Source of the DNA: Scortum barcoo
Lineage: Eukaryota; Chordata; Actinopteri; Centrarchiformes; Terapontidae
DNA: 64,000 nucleotides
Direction: 5' to 3'
NCBI GenBank assembly: GCA_023238725.1
Contig: CM041541.1
Span: forward strand, 10,006,044 to 10,070,043
Shown here: in pieces, positions 33,646 through 45,836 of the stretch
Numbering within the stretch: position 1 is the stretch's first letter
How the letters are laid out: each line of letters opens with the position of its first letter
The notes under the pieces: generated by a model
The model's database searches: none
What the model was told of the DNA's origin: nothing
Seen by the model: the letters and a program-made list of their open reading frames with translations, nothing else
Position numbers and translations under genes: made by a program

Positions 33646-36600
33646 GCCTCCGTCAAAGTGAAACTACGTCCGAGTGACCCCGAAACTAACGTCAGAGCCA
33701 CACACACACAAAAAAAAAACCCTTGCGGTTCACTTCAAATTGCCCCGCTGTCCTCCATCACTGCTACAACAGCGAAAAAGCGGGAAGGAAACATGACGCC
33801 TTAAATCTCTGACAGCAACAAAAATAAATGGCGTGGCGCCTGGGCTACTACTGTAGACAAGCCAAAAAAAAAAAAAAAGGGAAAAAAAAAGAGGAGAAAG
33901 CGAGAAAAAACGTCAGGGTCGATTTTAATATTCATGAATTTTCTACCAGCTCAGTTCAGCAGTTTCGATTAAGCATTAATTAGGAGCCAGAGGGGAAACC
34001 AAACAAAAATAAGGAGCTGAATGACTAATGAAGGTGGTTGAGATGTGGGTAGACTGCCATGCCACTAATGGTTTGGTGTTATGGGTGCTACATGGGCAGG
34101 AGTGCCAGTGGTGTGGGCGGCTAGACGCACCTCTGCCCACACCAGAGATCACACTCTGAGCGAAAAAAAAAAAAAAAGAAAAAACACACTCTGGCCATGG
34201 AAGAATAACATCCTCGCCTCCAAACAGTGAGCAACCGCTGCTTTCTCTCTCGCTGGTGTCAGCTGAAAAACCTCCCAACTCCAATATGGGGAGGAAGGAG
34301 GAGGTGGGTGGGTGGTGAGGAGGGGGTATTTCGTGTGTTCGTTTTAAGGCGTACATGCTCCTAAGGGTTGATGGGAAATTCCTACAACCCCTGGATTCAT
34401 AAAACATTTTCCAAACCAGCTGGATAAAGTTAAAAACACGCATGCTAGGGTCAAACTGTTTTTTTTTTTTTTTTTTTACCCCTCTTTGGAGATACGAGGT
34501 TTCCACTCCACAACAGCGACACATGCTGTAAAGTGTGACCTGAATAACTGTATGCATATTAGGCGGTTACTTCGCACGGAGAGTTGTTGTTGGTATTGGG
34601 TTTCTTAGAAGCTTAAAGCAAAAAAAAAAAAAAAACAGTGGCTAAAAAGTTGAAGGGTCGCATCGATTGGCTTCTCAGTTTTGTTTTTGTTGCTCCAAAT
34701 TTTCTACTCAAAGTCAGTTTTGGGGCACGAGGTCTGCAGCGAGCTCGAGCTTCGAGTTGTACAGGTTGTTCTGGAGCATTTTGTGGAGGAATTATTCATT
34801 CAGCCGTGCACTTTAGATGGACACACATGATTATATTCCTGCAAAGAGCGACCATATAGAGTAAAGTTCCTTTGTTTGATATAATGTTATAAACTCACCT
34901 TATGACCCCGAAATTACAGGAAACATACATTTACCATCGATTGTATTCCTGTCCAAACCGTTCAGTGAAATACTGTTTATATATAATGCTTTTATATATA
35001 AAATATCACTGTTTTCATCAACTTATTCATTGTCTTTAACATGACTTGTGTTTATTTATTTATTTATATAGCAGATAGTGATAGCAGATTATTATAAAGC
35101 AAAGTCACACTGTCGGAGCAGATATCATATATAGTCAGTACCATAGGATGACTTATGCTGTGTGCAGGTATGGCAAATAAAAAAGTGTAATTCAGTGAAA
35201 AAATATGATGCATTATAAAGTACTATTGTTTTGCATGCTTTAAAACTTTGATTCTGCAGTTGATACATTAAATCGGTTGAATTTTATCGTTTAGCAAATT
35301 GTATTTTATGTATTTGTTCACTGGACAAGTCACGATGAAGTCCAAGACATTTGAGACATCAGAGAAACAACATGCTTAGTATCTGAACTACAATTATGTT
35401 CATAAAAAAGCCATTATGACCTTCTTAGCTGAAGACAGAGAACATATAAGGGAAAATATTAAATATTTCACATAAAGAAAGGGGGAATTATTAAAACTAA
35501 TGGAGACAGAAAACACAGAAAAGTAGAAAAAAAACAAACAAATACTGATTATTTGTATTAATTTAAAATATCTTCCACAATGTGTACAATAACATTTATT
35601 TATTTTATTTTATTAATGATTAATTATTAATTATTTTCCTTTTTTACTTAAATCTGTACTAATACAAATAAACTATACAGTTCAATACAACACACGTAAA
35701 AGGCATTTCCATCAGGTTTTGCTGTGTCTAGATTATATAAAATGATAATAAGAATTAAAATTATATTGCAGTTGTATTTATTATTATTTTACATAAACTA
35801 AAACTGCCCTTAGGTTTATTTAATATGTCAGCCCTAATGTGAAGCTTAATTATTAGTGTACTTCATGCATTTACAAGAACACAATGTATATGTATGACTG
35901 TGCAGCAGTGGAATATATTTGTCAAATATGAATAAACAGCATAAATATGAATTTGGCATAACATTTTCATTCATTATTGTCATGCCTCCAAAATGTCAAC
36001 CAGGGCACAATTTACATCCTATAAATATTTTCACCTCAATTATTTGTCTACTTATTTCCCCAAAAATCTGGAGTCAGAGTGAAACAAAGTCCTGTTAAAA
36101 TATTATTTTCTTATTGGTTTTATTTTCATTGGCACTTTATGGAAGGAAGGAGCATCATATCACAAGGGAGGGGAGATAAAAGGAGTCAGGAACAGAGGAA
36201 GAGAGAGAGAGAGAGAGAAAAAAAAAGGTTATCTTTTCTTTTATCTGTTTGAGAAAGGGCTTTGCAGTCTCCTCTCCCAGTAAAACAAGGATAAAGGGAA
36301 CAGGGAAAAAAATAAATGATATTGTTACAGAGGTATTATCCTTAAGCCTGCCCATGATATTTGAATTGTATTGGTGAATTGTAATCAGGTATTTTAGCTT
36401 AGCGGCGCTGGTCTTCGTGTTGAACGCCTACCATCTGGTATTGGACGACAGTGTGACAGACAGAGGGAGGGAGGGAGGTGGTGGTGGGGGAGTGGAGAGA
36501 GAGAGAGGAAGCCGTTATCCAACTGAAAAGCCTGGCGACTTTAGTTTCCCAATCTCTAAATCTACACATTGTAATGTAAGTCCACAGACAGGAAGCCCAG

Positions 36601-37539
36601 AGCAAACAGTGTTTGTATGACCAGATATAGGCTGGAGATCCCTTCCAATCGTGGGGAGAAAGTTGGCGACGGCGGGGCTTTGTTCGCTCTGGGTAGGTGA
36701 GGAAAAGGAAAGAAAGAGAAACAAAGCTGGTGTTTAAATTATTGTTTTTTTTTAGCTCTCTTAAAGCCCCCCCTCGTATTATTTTCATTATTTTGTTTTC
36801 AGATGCTACATAGCTCGGGATGATGTTGTTGGATATGCTTTGCAAATAAATGCAGTTTAGCTAAAGGGATATTTTTTTTTAAGATTAACCCGAATGAGGA
36901 ACAGTCGCTGGAAATGAAGTCAGCATGGTGGGAAGGGAGGAGTCGACCTGTGTTGTTACTGCTAATTTCCTGTTAGGAAAGTTTCAAAGTTGCATTAAAT
37001 ATACATATATAGATACAGAGTCTTAAAGGGGGATGCAGAGTACAAAATGCTGTTTAAGGATTTTTCACACATAAGGGTACTAAGGCAGATTTTGTCATAG
37101 GGCCCCTTTATAAGACAAGGCCAAAAGATGAGGTATAAATGAACAATCCCCCCACAATTTAGTTTCCGTTTTTTGCAATTAATTCAATTAAAAAAACCAA
37201 GTGATATGACCCAGAACTTTTGGGGCTCTTTGTAATCTGGAGTCCAGTTTGGGAATTTAAGTTCCCATGTTGGGATGCAATGAAAAACTTCACAAAAGAA
37301 AGAAAACCCTCCAATATAAATCCAATTCATACTTGAACTTAGCTAGAAAAGCCTCTCTCTCAAACAAAATCTCACTTTAACAGCGTCTTAATTAAAGACT
37401 TCACATGCACGTAGAATCTACACATATTAAAAATGACTGTAGATCCACCCATTCTTCTCAGATGTGCACACACACACATCCGTGTCTTTCCCTTAGAGAG
37501 AGAATGAGTGAAACAGACAGACATAGAGGCTCATCTGTA
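33646..37539. other. Long AT-rich unique block, no gene recognised
   Basis: 33840-34660 carries several A/T runs (33847, 34162, 34460, 34620). 34860-36140 is strongly AT-rich with TTTATTTATTT at 35050-35076. GA repeats occur at 36200-36226 and 36460-36515. The 193-codon reverse frame ending at 33976 is the longest in the window but is broken up by poly-Lys/poly-Phe from A/T runs and resembles no known protein. Confidence 0.5.
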
Positions 37540-37780
37540 CCGGGGGCCCGGTTGGTTTGACCTCGCGACCCCGGCCTGTCTGATGAGAACTCTCGTTTCC
37601 GTTTATGACCGCATGAGTCCTGTTGCGGTGGTGCCCCGACCAGCTGAATCGCCGCCTCGTCCTCGGCTGCAGCCGCGGCTCGAGTGCCCTTCAAACCGCT
37701 TCACTTGCCGCTTTTCAAGTGACCGAGCGCTTCTAAAAGAGACATCCGGGGTCCCTCGGATGAAAAAAGGCGACTCGTTG
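37540..37780. other. CpG-rich patch
   Basis: Dense CpG (for example CTCGCGACCCCGGCC and CGCCGCCTCGTCCTCGG) within AT-rich surroundings. A 122-codon plus frame (37508-37876) and an 82-codon minus frame cross it; few stops are expected in CpG-rich DNA and neither product is recognised. In vertebrates such patches often mark regulatory elements or exons. Confidence 0.4.
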
Positions 37781-38108
37781 GTGGTTGCCACGTGTTTTTG
37801 GTCGTCATCAGGCTGCAGGAAAAGACATTTATTGCAGGAGTTGTGGCACAAAATCCAGCCATCAAAAAGGTATTAAGCATAATTATTCTCCTAGATCTTA
37901 AAGTCATGTTGCATGAACGCCCCTTTTTTTAGACAGACAAATGATTTACATTTGTTTTCCTGCGACTGATCCTGAAGTGAAACATCACATGAACGTCTTA
38001 TGTGGTCATCGAGGGTCAAACACGGAGAATAACACTGATTATCAGCAACAGCTCTGGGTGAGAGCGAGTGCCCTAACAATTAACCAAGAGAAGTGTGTGT
38101 GTGTGAGA

Positions 38109-38126
38109 GTGTGTGTGTGTGTGTGT
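38109..38126. repeat. (GT)9 microsatellite
   Basis: Nine GT units inside GTGTGAGAGTGTGT-type sequence. Confidence 0.9.
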
Positions 38127-38274
38127 AGAGTTAGGTGGAGGAAAGACGAGGAGGGTGGGTCCGGGGGGGTGAAGTTTTTCTTTTCTTTCTGCCTCGCCAC
38201 CTATCACAATTCATTACTACAAAATAGGGTTCAATAAAATTGCTATTCAGAGATAATTAGGAGTTGGGTTTGTG

Positions 38275-38400
38275 GTTGCGGGGTCGGGGAGGAGGAGGTG
38301 GGAGGGTGGGGGTTGCTGGGGATGGAGGGGGCTTCGAGGAAGGGTGAGGTTTGGGTGTGTGGGTGAGGAGGGGGGGGTTGCTTTTCACATGTCATCGTGA
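38275..38400 (+). repeat. G-run-rich tract with quadruplex potential
   Basis: At least eight runs of three or more G within 125 bases, several separated by 1-7 bases, satisfy the usual G-quadruplex pattern on the plus strand. Proline-rich reverse frames come from it. Confidence 0.6.
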
Positions 38401-38599
38401 CCCAAACCAACAAACCGAGGGTCTGCAGCTGGGGCAAGTGAAGTGAGACCCTGATCCGCCATCGAACACCCCCCCCCGCCCATACGATAAGAAGGCCCAC
38501 ACACAAAAAGAAAACACACACGCTCTTTCTCCCCCTTCCTCTCACCTGCTGAGTTGGGAGCTGCTCCAAATTAAACAAATTATTTCAGGCCTCTCTGTT

Positions 38600-39238
38600 T
38601 CATTCTCTGTTTCTCCTTCAAAAAAAAAAAAAAAAAAGGTGGAGCAACGGCTCACCGACAAACAGTGATCCCACATAAGGACGGCAGCTAATAAGGTTGG
38701 TTGTAAAAGTGTGTGTGTGCGAGAGAGTGTGTGTGTAAGTGGCTGCCTAAGTGCAAGGCGAGTGCCGGGGTAATGCCTGCATATGTGCACCAAGCTGAAG
38801 AAGGTTTGTCTTTCATTAATTAACACTTTCCTGATAGCACAAGCTACCCATCTTCGCATTCGAGGAGTGAAATATTTGTCGGGGGTGACAGAATATGCCT
38901 GAGAGCAGCCATATTTAATTAAGACACAGAGCTCGGATTTCTTTTGTATCACCGTTATTGTTAATTAGTTATTAATCACTGAAATATTGGTCACTTTGGT
39001 GTTGTGGTGATGTGCAGGCCACAAATCTGCATTTTTGACCATAAAAATGCCATTTTTCAGTCGTTCTTAATCGTAAAAAATGGCTAGAACCGCGATGACA
39101 ATATAATAATATAAATAATTAATAGTCGCCCTGATTGAAAATATTTAAGTGCACCACTGAATCGGTGAAAAGCTACTTTAGCGTGCCACTTTCTCAATGT
39201 TTTATCCTCTTCTCAAGATTATCCTCTTCAGTCGACAA
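38600..39238. other. Unique DNA with poly-A and GT patches
   Basis: An A-run of about 17 at 38620-38637 and short GT runs near 38710-38740; AT-rich after 38930. No gene recognised. Confidence 0.55.
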
Positions 39239-39239
39239 C

Positions 39240-40075
39240 TCTTTATTTGACAGTAAAGCGGAGAGACTAACAATGTGAGGACAATATTTTCAAGATTCAA
39301 GTGAAGTATTTGCAATAATTATAAAAAAAAAAAAATCGTGTCCTCTTGGGTATTTTTTTTCCTCTAGAGTGGACAGTGAACAAGGTCAAACTTGAAACAT
39401 AAGAGAGTTTAAAGTTTGACATTTTCAGCTTAATTTGGGGAGCAGATAAGATACGTCTTTAGCTTTGAAATTATAATTTTTCATCATGGATGTTCATTTT
39501 TTTTATCCCAAGTGTTGACTGATCCATTAAAAACAGAGATTCAACCTTTGCCCACTTTACGGCCCACTCCTGATAGCTTTTACTCTCCAGGGTTGAAAGG
39601 AGGAGTCGAAAGTTTGACATTTTAGCTCGACATCAAGAGCAGATTGGTAGAAGATAAAGTTCGAAACCTTTGGGGGAGGGGGGGTTAGTTTTTAAACAAA
39701 CTTTACTCAACTATAAAGTGAAGAGACTAACAATAGGTGTCTCATATTTTCAACATATGATCGAAAGCCAACATGTTCATTTCTGCACACTGTTGTAGAC
39801 TGATATGTAAAATAACAGTAATTCGATATGCATGCACTTTCTGGCCTCTTCACAAAAGGTTATACAAATTTGGCATTTACATTTTACATCCATAGGTTAC
39901 CTATGTTTTAGCTTTTAGCTCTAAAACTGACTTTATTCAACAGTCAAGCAGAAAAACAAACATTAGCTTTACAGTTTAAAGGATACAGCTCAACATAAAG
40001 AGTACGTTAGCTGGATTTTTAGCTTTAAAACCTAAATACAAATAAAGTCTATACATGTATTCATTTTTAAGCAAA
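39240..40075. repeat. Diverged tandem repeat, about three units
   Basis: Related blocks recur. CTTTATTTGACAGTAAAGC then GAGACTAACAAT at 39241-39274 has counterparts at about 39700-39734 and 39930-39964. GTTTGACATTTT with AGCTTAA/AGCTCGACAT and GAGCAGAT occurs near 39415, 39610 and (weaker) 39988. ATGTTCATTT recurs near 39490, 39773 and 40056. Spacing is irregular (about 460 and 230), so units have suffered deletions. I do not recognise the family; it may also be several insertions of one dispersed repeat. Confidence 0.6.
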
Positions 40076-42253
40076 TTCATGGAAACTTCATGGTCTTATA
40101 AGCGCTTATTTTCAGCTAAATTATGATGTAAAATCAGAAATTGAGCTTTGTAAATACTGAAGAATAATAAGTAAAATCCACTGAAAGATCCAAGGAAAGA
40201 CTGATCACTAGGAAGCGCTTTGCAAACGAAACACAGCACCAAAATAAGAAAGACAAAAACCTCACGGATTGCCACTTTAACAACTTTTGTCTGTTCACTT
40301 TCAAGCACTGCTTTGGCCGCCGCTGCTGACATTCAGCTGCTCCGTTGAACCTGTCAACTTTAACTCTACTTGTTCTCTCTTATGGCTGTTTGTGCCCTGC
40401 ATCCTCCTCCTCCTCCTCCGCCGTCTCCTCCAGCTGTCTGCGTGCTGCTCTGGCTGCGGCCCCAGCGCCACTGGAGGGGCCGTGTGAACCGGCCAGTCCG
40501 GTCACCTCGCATCAGTGTCGGGCTGGAATGCGCCGTGGCCCTGGCCCTGGCCGGGGACACCACTCTGGGGGCTGGATGTGAGGCTGGGAGGGAGGGGGGT
40601 GGTGGTGGTGGTGGTTGGCGGCTGAGCAGGTGCTCTGTTAGGGAACGGGAGGAAATAATGTTGATGTCACGTCCCCGCCATCCATTGTGGTTGTGGGGGA
40701 CATGGACACCAAGGGACACAGAGAGCCCGTGGGTGTGCCTCTCTAGAGGTCACCGTGCTAGATCAGAATCACACTGTGAGCCTTTACTTATTAAGTGGCT
40801 TTCTATGCGCCATCGATGGTTAGCCGGCGCTGCGTGACAACCAAGCCTGCTCGCTCGCACAAAAAGACCCCGGTAAAGAGATACCGGCCTGCTACTGAGA
40901 CAGCCACTCTGTGCCGTTGTGTTTGTCCCTGCTACAACCAGCCACGGCGAACAAATATGGCACATGATACCAGAGGTGTAGCATTCCTTCCCCCCTTCTC
41001 TTCTCCACTCCTTGTTGAAAGAAGTCCTTTACACACCAAACAGAGCATCGCACACTCTCTGATCAGCAATTATGCACTTTAGAGGTATTAAATAGAGCTG
41101 AGGGAGGGGGGGGGGGGCTCCAGGGACCACCAGCAGTCCGTAAATACACTTCTCTCCGGAAAATGAAAGGAAGAGACCTGCCATTTGTAGACATTATTCA
41201 TGCATTAAGTGTAATGCCTGAGTAAAACAATTATGCCGCATATATTTCAGCTTTATTTACTTGCTGTGTCTTGTCTCGTCTGCATGGAGCGAGGACGACG
41301 ATGCTCCAAAGTTATGTGTGTGCGTGCTCTCATTTTGTGTTTATCAGCCGCCTCCCCCCCTCTCCGTGTCTATATTTATTGCCGGCACAGGTCAGGGATC
41401 GCCCCTTTCCTAAGTGGTGAACTGGCATAAAAGATTATCATTATCATCAATTAATATGCCATAATAATCGGGTTCACTTCTATATCCGCGATATGCATTT
41501 GTCTTTTAAAGTGATCTGGTTTGGCAATCTAGCCCTTTTGTAATATATGCTAATAAGAGTAAAAACACTCTGGATTGTCTCTGAGGAATAAGAATCCATA
41601 TTGGGATTCATACCGGCAGCGTTTACTCCATTTTCGGCGTCGAGAAAAGTTCTCCGGCAGCCAGGGTGTCTCACCAACTTCATGCGTACTCTTTTCATGT
41701 TGTTTTCCCCAAAGTTGCCTCTTTGAGCGGAGCCTCATGGGCAGCCGGAGAGCCAGTTATTCAAAGCGGGGTCCTGACACCGGTTTATGGCTGAATCAGA
41801 TTAACTCGCATGTAACTCGACTTCACTCGGGAGAAGGAATTTTTAAATATTCACCCCAAACTCAGCGAGGCCTTTGCCAGTGTTGGCTGCTCACTGCGTC
41901 GTTTGATATGTATTTTTCCATGTAACCCAATTCATTCGCTGGACGCACAATAAAGATATCAGCTGTTAGAGAAAGAAAATAAATGAAAAAGAAGAAAATC
42001 ATACCCCTGCATATGAAGGGAGGACCCAAATTTAATCGTTATGCCAGTACTACTGTTGGTCTTTAAAGTGTCATTTAGCTTCAGCATGCTTTTAAAAAGT
42101 CTTGAGTCTTGAGACTCCAAGCCAAGTGTTTGCCGCAGTAGGGCCAAAGTTATGCTAACACTGGGGCATTTTTCAACTACTGCGGCCGACCGCTGCATGT
42201 AGTTTCTTTTTGCGTGCATTAGCTACACAACATTCAAATGCAACTTCTAAAAC
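40076..42253. other. Unique DNA with GC-rich patch
   Basis: 40395-40640 is CpG/GC-rich with CCT and GGT repeats and a very strong C/T tract ending CTCCTCCAG near 40433, followed by a 130-codon open frame of repeat-biased composition (poly-Gly). 41100-41115 is a G-run. 41560-41900 is balanced unique sequence with no repeats. No recognised gene. Confidence 0.45.
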
Positions 42254-42392
42254 AGTGGTGGCAAGAGTATTTATGTGTTTTATGTCAGTAAAAGTGGCAA
42301 AAAGAAGCCACATTGTAGAAATAATCCATTGCAAGTAAAATGTACTGTCAGAAAAATATAGTGAAACTATCTACTATAAGAATGAATGGCCT
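42254..42392 (-). mobile_element. hAT-like relic (ACTTTTACTT family), end piece
   Basis: Begins CAGTGGTGGCAAGAGTATTT, matching the family's terminal inverted repeat, then TCAGTAAAAGTGGC, AATAATCCATTGCAAGTAAA and GAATGAATGGCC. This is the reverse orientation relative to the copy at 23937-24300. It retains the outer terminus but no second end. Confidence 0.65.
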
Positions 42393-42957
42393 CAAAATGA
42401 TATTTAAAAACTGTTTTTAACTTCAATACCATTTGTTAGGTTTCAGTGTTGTTTTTAAAAGATGTAACTGAAGGCTTTGGATGAGTCGGCCTTCCTGTGC
42501 TAGTTCTCTGAGAGTGATTTGATGCATCATCCTTTAAAGGTTATCCATCAGTTTTGGTGTCACATGTGGCCGATCTCTGAATCTGAGGACTTTGATTTGT
42601 CATAGACACAGTGAAAAAGATTCTTCTGCACAGAGAAAGAGTCTCACTATATCCCAAGCTCTTGCCTCTCCCCACCAATAGTCAGCATCAACTTGACAAA
42701 AATAACTGCTCTGACTTATAAAACAAACTTGTCCTAGATCAAGAAACTATAGCTGTTGAGCGGCGGGGCCTCTCCGAAGTGCACTCGGCAGTTAGTGCAC
42801 TCCAGCTGCACAGTCGCTGAAGCACCCTGGGCGAGAGGGCTTAGAGGACGGGCGTGAGTGACACAGCGCCTCGGCGCGAGCGGGCGATGAGGAGAGGGGA
42901 AGTGACAGGAGACAGTTGCTACACACTGTGTCAGGCTGGCCGTGTCACACCTGGCAG
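42393..42957. other. Unique DNA, no gene recognised
   Basis: AT-rich to 42740, then CpG-containing sequence (42755-42890) with GCGCCTCGGCGCG. Short frames on both strands are unrecognised. Confidence 0.5.
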
Positions 42958-42967
42958 CTGTCAATCA
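42958..42967 (-). promoter_or_regulatory. Exact PBX-MEIS/PREP composite site
   Basis: CTGTCAATCA is the reverse complement of TGATTGACAG. It lies in balanced, repeat-free sequence just after a GGCAGCTG E-box. Confidence 0.4.
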
Positions 42968-45659
42968 CCGTGCTCCCGAACACCTCGCTCCCTGATATCG
43001 CCGGAGCCGCTGCCAAACATGCCTTGAGTGGTGTCATCCATCCACACATGAGCACTGACTGCACTCATCCTGTCACTGCGAGTCAGAGACGGGGAAGAGA
43101 GGAAGAGGGGGGGGAGAGGAAGAGGGGGGAGAGGGAGGGAAGCATCCATCTATTTACATATGGAAAGGTCACAAATAGCCTGCAGGCACTGTGCTAATTA
43201 GAGAACGTGGCAAAAAAAACTCCAAAGATAAATTGAAAGACAAAAATGGAGAGTTATCTAAGTATGCTGGTGTAATGAAAGTGGGGATAAGGTGAATGAA
43301 AGGAGAAAGGAAGTGGCTGAACCTTGCAAAAGAAAATTCTTTCCTGAAGCTAGAGACCCAAAACAAAAGGGCGTCTTGAATTCGGGAACCGCTGCGTGGT
43401 TTTGAAACGTCCGTGCGGTCTTCGGTTAAGAAAGCGATACAAGTGGGACGAGCGGCCGGCCTCCTGCTGCTCTACCAATGGAGCTTGAGCGTGGTGGTTA
43501 GCGCAGGTCTCCACCAGCAGACATTGACCATATGACGGTGTTCAGATGACCGGGCGTGTGTGATCTCCCTTAGCCAGATAAGCGAATCAACCTTTATAAT
43601 TCATTGTGACAAGCTGACAGGGAAAATGAGTGTAAAATTTTATACTTACATGAATTTTTGTGTCAGATCGCCGTCTGTGCACTTGTTTTTCTGCCCGGCC
43701 ATAGCCGAGGGCTCCTTTCTCCGCGGGCGCTTCACGGACTTTGTTTCCAGGCCTTCAGACACATCGCCCTTCGCCCTAGTGAATTTGCTGATTAATTTTG
43801 GATGCTCCCCTTAATTAACACCCCAAAGGAAAGTGTAGATTTCCGAGCCCGCCTCTGCTGCAGAACAAACAAAATGAGAGAGTCTGAAGAAGGATGACCT
43901 CAGGGAGACAGACGTGCTGATGTCCAAAATGACATTACAGGAGCAATGTGAAGGCCCTGTGATGCCGGGCCTAGACCTGGACATGGGCGATGCCTCAGGA
44001 GCTTCCAGGCCTTTTAATCAGCGGCTGGAAACGAACTCCCTATTAGTCTCATTTCATTTGCTTTAGCGTCGGTAGAGAAGCAGGCCTCGCATGATGCCAC
44101 CCGACGCTAGAAACATGCTGTTCTTGTGCCAGTGCTGGTGCCGCCTCCGGCCCACGGTCATTAATTGGTGCCACTCTCTTACTTCCAGTGAAATTGGCAG
44201 ATGACGGACAGGGGGCGAAATAAAAATTTGATTTCTTTCTCTTTTTCTTCCCTCCCCTCTCCCCAACATCAGAGTGGATTTCACTAATTGGGTTGAATGG
44301 CGCCCATCTCGTCTTGTGACAGCCACGGAGGATGCATGAGAAGCTGCGGGCAGCTTGGAGAGCTCTCACCCTGCCATGCCAGCTCAGAAGACATGCCGGC
44401 AGGAGGGGGGGGCGAAGTTGCAAAAGACACGCAGAGACAAAAGAGCACAGCTCACTTTTTTGAAGAGACCTTGTACAAACAAACTCACACTATGTCTCGC
44501 TGAGGGCGAGAGGATATGCACATCATTGCTCAACCAGAAGGTAGCAAATCAGCTCACAAAAACACCGGGGGTAAAGTCCTCAGAGACTTCCTCTGCCTCC
44601 TTGGCCCGTTCATAGTCAGTACATCACTTTCAGTGGGTAATAAAAAGGTTGAGCCGAACACAGTAGGAATGTAGACGAATGGGAGTGTGGAAAGAATACC
44701 AATGATGCCACAAATCGACCATCACAGCGAATTCTAGGTGTGCAGAAATCCACTTTTTAACACGAAAATCTGCAATTACTCCTCACTATTTTTAGAGTTT
44801 TATTCTTCACTGTGACTTCTCTTCACCCCCTGATGTCTTGTGTGTGTGGGGGGGTTTAAACAGGAAAAGTGCAAACTTGTAGGTGAGTTCATTCACCAGC
44901 TAAAAAAATGTATAAAATGTGAATTAAATACCTAATACTTACATAGCTGCAGACTAATACAGTGTCCCATTAGGGCCATTAAAAGCACATCCGAGCCGCC
45001 TGCCTCCAGTAAACAGACATGGATGTTTGAGCAGGTCGTCTCAGCTCCACGCCAGACAATTGTCCACTTTGTGCTCGCAGAGATCCAGGGAGGGGAGTAG
45101 GAAAGGAAAGAAAAAAAAAAAAGCAGAATTCCCATTACAAAAGGACAAGAAGTGCAGGTGTAATTGGGATATTTGGGAGTGTCTAGTTTCAGGGCCCATC
45201 GGAGCTGCGGTGAAATGAAGCCTGTAAGACTAGAGCGCCTGACTGGCAGGAGAGGCTGCCCTCTCGCTCGCCTCGGCTCTCTCTTTGCTTTCCTGTGTCT
45301 CACTTTTACTGTACTCCATTTTCTCTTGCATCACCCTCCCAACCTTTTTCCTTCTTTACTTCATAGCCTTGTTTGTTTGCCTTACCTTCCTCACATTCAC
45401 CCCTTTTGTTCTGTTTGGTGCGTCCTCCTTATCATTTCCTTCCCCTCTCTTTCTGCACCGTAACGGGACATGACACCGCAGGCTCAGAAGGCAGGCACTC
45501 CCCCCCCCCTTTACCAGGCAATGATAGCAGCTTGATCGGGCAGGTATAAGTAACAAATGAGCTCAATTAACGTGTCCAAGAGGGGCACCTACCCGAGAGT
45601 CCGGTTGCACTAAACGATCTCCTCATCTTTTGTTTCCCTCTGCGGGATTCCATTTGCAG
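42968..45659. other. Unique, fairly balanced DNA; possible regulatory block
   Basis: A GA/G-rich patch with a duplicated GAGAGGAAGAGGGGGG unit lies at 43090-43140. 43960-44340 is repeat-free, balanced sequence with CATTAATTGG and TCACTAATTGGG homeodomain-type cores. 45285-45470 is C/T-rich. No gene recognised; the hydrophobic frames at 45164-45473 come from the C/T-rich stretch. Confidence 0.45.
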
Positions 45660-45836
45660 CCTCATCACTTTCCCGGCCCGAACAACGGAGGCGATTGTTC
45701 CGCCCAGCCCTTAATGGAGAAGGCCCAAGAAAGCCTGGCCTCTTACCCCGGCGGCCTATGTATCTTTACTATCAGGACTCCAGCTCAGGACCGGGAGGGG
45801 GGCAACCTCCGCCGAAATGAATCCTTGCTCCCGTAA
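45660..45836 (+). other. Candidate terminal coding exon
   Basis: A pyrimidine-rich stretch interrupted by TGCGGGATTCCA ends in TTTGCAG at 45659. The next 58 codons are open to a TAA at 45834-45836. The peptide (containing SAQPLMEKAQESLASYPGG) has natural-looking composition but no recognised homologue. An AATAAA lies 300 bases on (46134). The sequence also looks like balanced regulatory DNA, so coding status is undecided. Confidence 0.25.

Noticed and set aside
33646..33828. Acceptor, 52-codon frame, TAA and AATAAA
   Set aside because: A similar arrangement to 20217 but with weaker composition, including a poly-Lys stretch from an A-run; kept only as a note in the block entry.
33949..33962. 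GCTCAGTTCAGCAG, a 14-base match to mature miR-24
   Set aside because: The flanking sequence lacks the complementary arm of a miR-24 precursor and the match ends before the 3' part of the mature RNA.
33976..34557. 193-codon reverse open frame, longest in the window
   Set aside because: It contains poly-Lys and poly-Phe runs read from A/T homopolymers, has no recognised domain or splice context, and its length is unremarkable for 64 kb in six frames.
37508..37876. 122-codon plus frame in the CpG-rich patch
   Set aside because: A reverse frame is open over the same DNA and no domain is recognised; CpG richness removes stops.
40370..40837. 155-codon plus frame after a strong C/T tract
   Set aside because: It covers CCT and GGT repeats and GC-rich DNA where stops are rare. 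Composition is repeat-driven (poly-Pro, poly-Gly) with no homology recognised.
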